Assembly: GCA_002110485.1 (NCBI GenBank)
Contig: MOWL01000067.1
Coordinates: 2,170,001-2,234,000 of the forward strand
DNA from: Emergomyces orientalis
Taxonomy: Eukaryota > Ascomycota > Eurotiomycetes > Onygenales > Ajellomycetaceae
Length of the DNA stretch: 64,000 nucleotides
Direction: 5' to 3'
Shown here: in pieces, positions 58,401 through 64,000 of the stretch
How the letters are laid out: every line of letters starts with the position of its first letter
Numbering within the stretch: position 1 is the first letter of the stretch
Notes under the pieces: generated by a model
Database searches by the model: none
Seen by the model: only the letters and a program-made list of their open reading frames with translations
Told to the model about the DNA's origin: nothing
Position numbers and translations under genes: made by a program

Positions 58401-59550
58401 CATGAAATGTTTATGGTAATGGTGGCTCTTTTCACCAGCGTATTCTCCGATGTGGACCCTACAAAATCTTTTCCCCTACGGCAGGCGGCTCGTGAAGCGG
58501 GCGAACAGCTTGGTCAGGTTGTGGAATCATATGTCAAATCCGTCAAAGGATCCCTTCTTTTCTCTGGCATCGCTGATAAGTTCCAAAAACATGACGACAA
58601 ATTGGCCAAATACGGTGTGGATGCAACTCGGAAACTTCTTAAAGCTGGTCTTGATGTCACGCACGTGGCTTTGTCACATATCCTTCCCATCATCTGTACG
58701 GCGGTTCCGAGTCAAGCCCAGGTTGTGAGTGTTACCGCTGTCCATCTCGGAGACAAGAAACTAACTTCCTAAAAGTTCACTCAAATTGTGAGTTATTACT
58801 TATCAGATGAAGGCAAAATACATCTTCCCGATATCAACCGCCTTGCGAAGGAAGAATCCTTAGAATCGGACACAAAACTTCTTCACTACTGTATGGAAGG
58901 GCTTCGGCTTAACGGGACATTCGGATCTTACCGCGATGCAAACGTAAACGTCTTAATTAACGACGGTGGCCGTGAGGTTTCCATCAATGATGGAGACAAG
59001 GTTTTCGTGAGCATGGTAAGAATATCCCGTACCTCAAAACTCTCTGCAATTTATGCTCCTATCTACCCAAGCACCAAAGTCACATGTTTCCCGGCGCTGA
59101 CTTTAATTTCTTTAGACTGCTTCCGCTAGGGACCCCAACATATTCCCAACCCCTGACGAAGTCGTTCTTGACCGACCTCTGGAATCCTACATCCACTACA
59201 CCGATGGCGCATTTACCTGTTTCGGAAGAGACGCACAAATGGTAGCATTAGTTTCCATGCTGCGTGTTGTTGGGCGCCTGGATAACCTACGCCCTGCAAC
59301 CGGCGCCCAAGGCAAACTGGTGAAAGTTAATCGTCCTGGGGGACATTTTGCCTACATGCGAGAGGACTATGGTGGTTATTCTGTACTCCCAACGAGTAAG
59401 TTTCGTTCCTGTTTCACCACCACTCCCTTTTATCTGCTTTCTTAATCCTACTGGTCGATTCCATTTTATTTGTATATGTGGCTAATCAATATTTCTTTTG
59501 TTACGCTCTTCATAGCTTTGAAAGTCCACTATGATGGCGAACTTCAATAA
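55477..59550 (+). CDS. ppo: Psi-factor-producing oxygenase (Ppo, linoleate dioxygenase-P450 fusion)
   Basis: Thirteen exons: 55477-55806, 55867-55964, 56022-56263, 56316-56520, 56598-56738, 56788-56878, 56928-57267, 57321-57664, 57753-58255, 58310-58724, 58776-59015, 59116-59395 and 59516-59550. All twelve junctions keep phase, giving 1,087 aa with no internal stop, the usual Ppo length. Such enzymes join a heme dioxygenase (cyclooxygenase-like) to a P450 domain, making oxylipins that balance sexual and asexual sporulation. Distal heme His is H223 in LIIHDLFQTD; YRWH (400-403) holds the catalytic Tyr and proximal His. The P450 heme Cys is C1018 in YTDGAFTCFGRD, so this half may be active, unlike PpoC types lacking it. 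The I-helix has SQAQ (S899-Q902) where PpoA has NQAQ. Which Ppo subtype it is cannot be fixed without a phylogeny. Confidence 0.93.
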
Positions 59551-60618
59551 CTGTGCAAGAATATTTTTCATAGGTCCAACGCCAAAGAGGCTTTCGTCAA
59601 TATTTGACCTCTCTCGCTTTATTTCCTTTTGTGCTTTGTTCTTGACGTCTTTTTTTTTGCATGGCGTTGTTTCTGGTTTTCTACCTACATATTTAAATGT
59701 TGAAGAAACCTGCAGCAACGCTTTTGATACACATATCCTTCAGATATATATAACTGACTAATATCCATGCAGCGTATACGTAAGCAGTTTTGTGATAGTC
59801 TGCTATTTTCATTATAGCCAACTATTTGTGGACATATAATTTAATCAAATATCTATTGATAGTTAAACTCAACGAGACCACACATCACATCGTGAGATTC
59901 AACTGCTTTTGAGGGCTCTTAAAATAAGTTTATGAGCTGATAAGTCTAGCATATCTTCAGAACAATTGTCTTAAATTCCAAGCCTCATACAGGTGAGTGC
60001 CATACATCCCACCCCACCCTACTAGCTAACTTCACGGTATGCCCGCAAAGGTCCCTGGGATGGCCTAACTACCTACAGCGTAGGTAGTAGAGAGTGTGAA
60101 TGGCAGGGTTAGGAATCAAATAGGCGGCGTTCCACCATTGGTCAATCCCCACTCCGAATATTAGTTGATTGCCAGGGTAAATGTAGGCTTTCAACACCCA
60201 GAGAGTGTTCTGCTCCGCTGATTCGTTGTTGGCGATCACCTCGCTAAAATGCACCCGCCCCAATTTGAATTCACGAAGTGGGGAGCCTGCCAGTGGACAA
60301 CTCAATCCAAGGCGGTGCGTACGGCAGACCCTCATTGAATTGGTTCGATGATGAGGTTCGACTCAGGATCAGGCTGTGAAGTTCAACCACTGCCTTACCT
60401 CTTGTCATTTCCAGTTTCTCCCCCCAATTAAACGGGGTGCATTTATCAAAATGTTTAATAATAATAGTAATGAAATCCTCACCTACTGCCCTTCAGCGGA
60501 GAAGACTTCGGGATTTTTCGACACTGGCTAGTCTCTAGCATTGTTTTTATACTACTCTTTATATTACGACACCGTGTTCGTCGACGCCATATTTGAAGAT
60601 AAAACCAATCGCTCAGAA
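59551..60618. other. Intergenic psi oxygenase/NLR
   Basis: A 1,068-bp gap between two rightward genes; it holds the NLR promoter. No gene is seen. Confidence 0.55.
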
Positions 60619-63600
60619 ATGGATTCGGACGGTTCTCCAGCGGCAATCGACTACACGGTAGGGTGGATTTGCTCACTTGCAGACGAATTGGTAGTAGCGG
60701 AAGCAATGCTAGACGAGCGTTACCCATGCCCCCCGCAACCACATACAGACCATAACAAATACACAGTCGGTCGAGTTGCATCGCACAATATTGTCATCGC
60801 ATGTCTCCCTGCAGGCTTATATGGAACTACATCAGCAACGAGAGTGGCGGAACAAATGCAATGCACCTTTTCAGCACTGAAATTTACTCTCATGGTAGGA
60901 ATTGGGGGAGGAGCTCCGAGTGATGACCATGATATCCGGCTGGGAGATGTTGTAGTTAGCCAGCCTACCAATGGGCATGGTGGCCTCCTGAACTACCGGT
61001 TCGGAAAGATAGTTCACGGCGAGGGATTCCAATGCACAAGCTACTTGAACAAACCTCCACAGATGTTACTCAATGTGGTGGCGTACCTCAAATCGAAACA
61101 CCGGCTCCATGAACTCGCTTTGTCCTCCCATCTGGCCGATATGATACAGCGGCACCAGAAGCTTGGAGGGATCTTTGAGTACCAAGGCCAGGAGCATGAT
61201 CAGTTATTCATTACAGAATATGCTCATGCTAGCGGCCGGGGGCATTGTGACCAATGTGACCAGACCAAGACGAAAGATCGACTTTCTCGTGGTAGCCATG
61301 ACCCGGTTGTCCATTATGGTCTCATTGCTTCTGGGGACGTAGTCATGAAAGATGCCCTTGAGCGAGATAGACTACAGCAGCAGTATGGGATTTTGTGCTT
61401 CGAGATGGAAGCAGCTGGCTTGATGAATGGACTCGACTGTCTCGTCATACGCGGAATCTGTGATTATTCGGATTCCCACAAAAGCAAATGCTGGCAACCC
61501 TATGCTGCGGCTGTAGCTGCTGCGTATGCAAAGGAATTGATATGCTCCCTCCCGATCCAAGACCCAAAGACACGCATCGTGCCACAATTGAGGTGTACGT
61601 TCAACCACATAGCTATTACCCCCCTAGCAGCAGTTCTCAATTATAACACCATACTCCAGGTGAATACACTCCGATGAATCCACTACAAGGAGAACACAAT
61701 TCTTCTTTAGACCAAACTTCTCAGTTTGCAGAGTATTCCGATTCCGCCTTTTTGAGTCTAGCGACAGTTGACAGACGCAGAGCACTATATGCCGCAGGCC
61801 GCGGGCTTGAAGCTGCGAAGGCAGCAACCACTCTCAGAAGCCAAGGCACCCTCGATCGACCCATCTATTTGAACATATATCCCCGGAACAATCGGTTTTT
61901 TGGACGAAATGATATCTTGCAGGCTATTTCGAAACAACTATTTCCCAACATGGAAGATACACTGCGACTACGATCATTCGCGTTGCATGGCCTTGCTGGA
62001 ATTGGTAAATCCCAGATTGCAACAGAATTCGTGTACCGGAGCATGAAAGTGTTCCGTGCAATTTTTTGGGTTTCGGCAAGCAGTACTGAGAAGCTCTTTC
62101 AGGGTTTCACTGATATTGCAAGGAAATTGAATCTTTCCAGTGGGACGACTATTAACGATCAGCGGGCGATTGTTCAGCTTGTCAATCAGTGGCTCATGAG
62201 CACAGGTCAGTCGTGTTCAGTATCCTTCGAGTTGAGCACGCGAGTACTCTTCCGCTAATAAGCTTCATCTAGTCGAACCTTGGCTGCTTGTTTTTGACAA
62301 TGCAGATGATCTATCAATCATTGACCCATTTTGGCCTGCCTCGGATCGTGGTGCGGTGCTTGTGACAAGCCAGAACCCTGCGTCTGGGTACCAGCTAGCT
62401 AATATGGGAACGGAAACCATGCCTTTCTCTGCGGAGGAAAGCTCGGCCTACTTCCGTGAGCAGCTCGGCAGGATTAAAGTTCTAGATGATGAAGCCAGGC
62501 AAATTACAGCATCCTTCGGGCACCACACCCTCACAATCAAACAAATGGCCTCCTACATCAGGGAATCGAAATGCAGTATTTCGCAGTTCCGTGAAGCATA
62601 TGCCGATTCTACGAAGCGACGACAATTACTGGCGACGCCCAATGAGCTCTCTGCCCCTGGCTATTCGCACACCACTGCGACGGCATTTGGAGTCACATTT
62701 TCGAAACTCAGCGTTGATTCTCTGTCCACGCTGGGTATGCTGTCATTTTTTGACCCGGACAGAATTCCAGAGGCGTTACTTGAAGATAAGCAAAATCGAG
62801 TTCCCTGCCTGGCTGAAATTATGAGCCGCCATACAGTTATGCGAGACCTGGGTCGTTACTCGCTTATAGACAAATTAGAGGATGAAGCAAATCTACGACT
62901 TCATAGAATGGTTGCTTATACTGTCGCCGAGGAGATCGACTCGGATCAAGCAAAAGCCCAAGCTGCCTTTCAGAGCGCGCTGGCCATGCTTCACCAATAT
63001 TTTCCTCTGCAAAGTGAAGCACGTAGCCATATGAATGAAAAGTGGAAAGAGTGTGAGAAGTACGTATCCCATGTACTAGCTTTCAACGAGCGGTATCGCA
63101 AGCTATCAGAGCAAATCAATTTGTCACTATCTTATGACTTTATTGAACTTCTCTACTGCTGTGCATGGTAAGTTGGCATCTGCACTGATTCCATTTCCAA
63201 GGAATCCCATCCTTTGTTAATTTTGATTCATAGGTACCTATTTGAGAGGGGTCGTTTTGATCTTAGCTTCTCTATTGTCAGCTCGGCAGAGTCGGCTTAC
63301 AATCGGGCTGATCTCCAGGACCACGGCCTGCTCTTGGCTGACCTGTATAGCTTACAAGCGGACATGTACAACGAATTGACTCAGGCGGATAAGGCAGTCA
63401 AATTTGCTATGGGCTCATTAAAGATCAAAGAGAAGGCGGTCGCTACCAGAGTGCTCGACAAACATCACCCCCAATTAGCTAACTCATACATGGATATCGG
63501 CGTCTTTATCGCAGGTACAAATCCACGAGGGGCAATTCGCCTACATGAAAAGGCCATTTTGATTCGAGAAAGATCACCCAAGTATGCACACGATCAGTTG

Positions 63601-63923
63601 CAATTATTGTCTTTGAACTACATGAACATCGGTCGATGCTGGTGGATGGTGAAAGAGCTTGACAAGGCTACCATTGCATACCAGAAAAGCCTTGACATCA
63701 TCAGAAAGTTGGAAGAGGTTACGGGAGCACCTTTTGCACAGTATGTCTAAGTCCCAATTTTTCTCTGGGACGCTAAGTAACGCTAGGACATAGGACATCC
63801 TGGGCTATGTCAGCCCTTGCAAATGTTCTTATTGACCAGGGGAAGTTTGATGCCGCGTTTGACCTCTATACCCAAAGTATGAAAGTGTTGGGATTCGCCG
63901 AACATGGTTGTTCCATTGCATGA
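60619..63923 (+). CDS. NLR-like receptor: PNP_UDP, NB-ARC and TPR
   Basis: Five exons, 60619-61594, 61660-62205, 62273-63167, 63234-63740 and 63794-63923, predict 1,017 aa. Residues about 12-320 are a nucleoside-phosphorylase-like (PNP_UDP) domain: VGIGGGAP, HYGLIASGDVVMKDA, CFEMEAAGL and VIRGICDYSDSHKS. Next is an NB-ARC domain with P-loop GLAGIGKS (436-443) and Walker B PWLLVFDNADDL, completed by splicing. The C-terminal third has tetratricopeptide repeats (SLQADMYNELTQADKAVKF; ANSYMDIGVFIAG; ALANVLIDQGKFDAAF). This PNP/NB-ARC/TPR order is one of the known fungal NOD-like receptor architectures, thought to act in non-self or stress sensing. The frame stops in mid-repeat at GCSIA beside a 14-bp palindrome, so the natural C-terminus may lie beyond the window or have been cut by an insertion. 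The start is the first Met before the conserved YTVGWICSL. Confidence 0.85.
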
Positions 63924-63937
63924 TTACGGGCCCGTAA
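63922..63937. repeat. Perfect 14-bp palindrome at the receptor 3' end
   Basis: TTACGGGCCCGTAA reads identically on both strands and overlaps the region just after the receptor's stop codon. It is followed by sequence containing TCGGCGAACCATG, partly complementary to TTCGCCGAACATGG about 45 bp upstream. It could be the tip of a mobile element, but the window ends before this can be judged. Confidence 0.5.
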
Positions 63938-64000
63938 ATCGGCGAACCATGCCCATTCACTTATTCTTAGTTCCTTGGCTCGCACATAGCGAAAGAGTCA

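Noticed and set aside
55477..59550. Psi oxygenase as a pseudogene, because its frame is broken into many pieces
   Set aside because: Every break falls at a usable GT-AG intron, and phase is kept over all twelve junctions with conserved family residues on both sides.
1..64000. CRISPR array, bacterial operons or riboswitches
   Set aside because: No regularly spaced direct repeats were seen, and the introns and gene families are clearly those of a fungal nuclear genome.

Overview
The window is nuclear DNA of a filamentous ascomycete. The evidence is the short GT-AG introns (about 40 to 270 bp) that rejoin conserved reading frames, and a gene set typical of moulds: HET-domain protein, psi-factor oxygenase, PNP/NB-ARC/TPR receptor, AA11 oxygenase and MARVEL protein. 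A member of the Onygenales is my best guess, but it rests on general gene content and wide intergenic spaces, not on a search. Sixteen protein genes and one tRNA are supported. For most of them I rebuilt the exon structure by reading splice sites and checking that codon phase carries across every junction.

Left part (1-30 kb) is mostly housekeeping: DBP10 RNA helicase (-) and RPA2 single-strand DNA-binding subunit (+) share a divergent promoter; then come FAD synthetase (+), a two-RRM RNA-binding protein (-), NADPH-cytochrome P450 reductase (-), a small secreted cysteine-containing protein (-), and the giant cell-morphogenesis scaffold PAG1/Tao3 (+). Three gene-poor stretches of about 3 kb each lie here and are rich in simple repeats.

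Middle part (31-47.7 kb): a HET-domain protein (-), mitochondrial 3-hydroxyisobutyrate dehydrogenase (+), DDB1-like protein (+), PGA2 trafficking protein (-), a four-exon CENP-S/MHF1 gene too fragmented for simple ORF calling (+), a MARVEL membrane protein (+), and an AA11-type secreted copper oxygenase (-). RPA2 and MHF1, both DNA replication/repair genes, each carry an ACGCGT (MluI cell-cycle box) about 115-145 bp before the start codon.

Right part (47.7-64 kb) looks accessory: an intron-bearing tRNA-Cys, a DUF2235 alpha/beta-hydrolase (-), a 13-exon psi-factor-producing oxygenase (+) that is fully open once spliced, and an NLR-like receptor with PNP, NB-ARC and TPR parts (+). The receptor's frame stops next to a 14-bp perfect palindrome just before the window edge, which may mark an insertion. 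The most interesting points are this receptor and its possibly truncated end, the serine in place of the expected asparagine in the oxygenase's P450 domain, and several genes with very small exons that automated annotation could miss.
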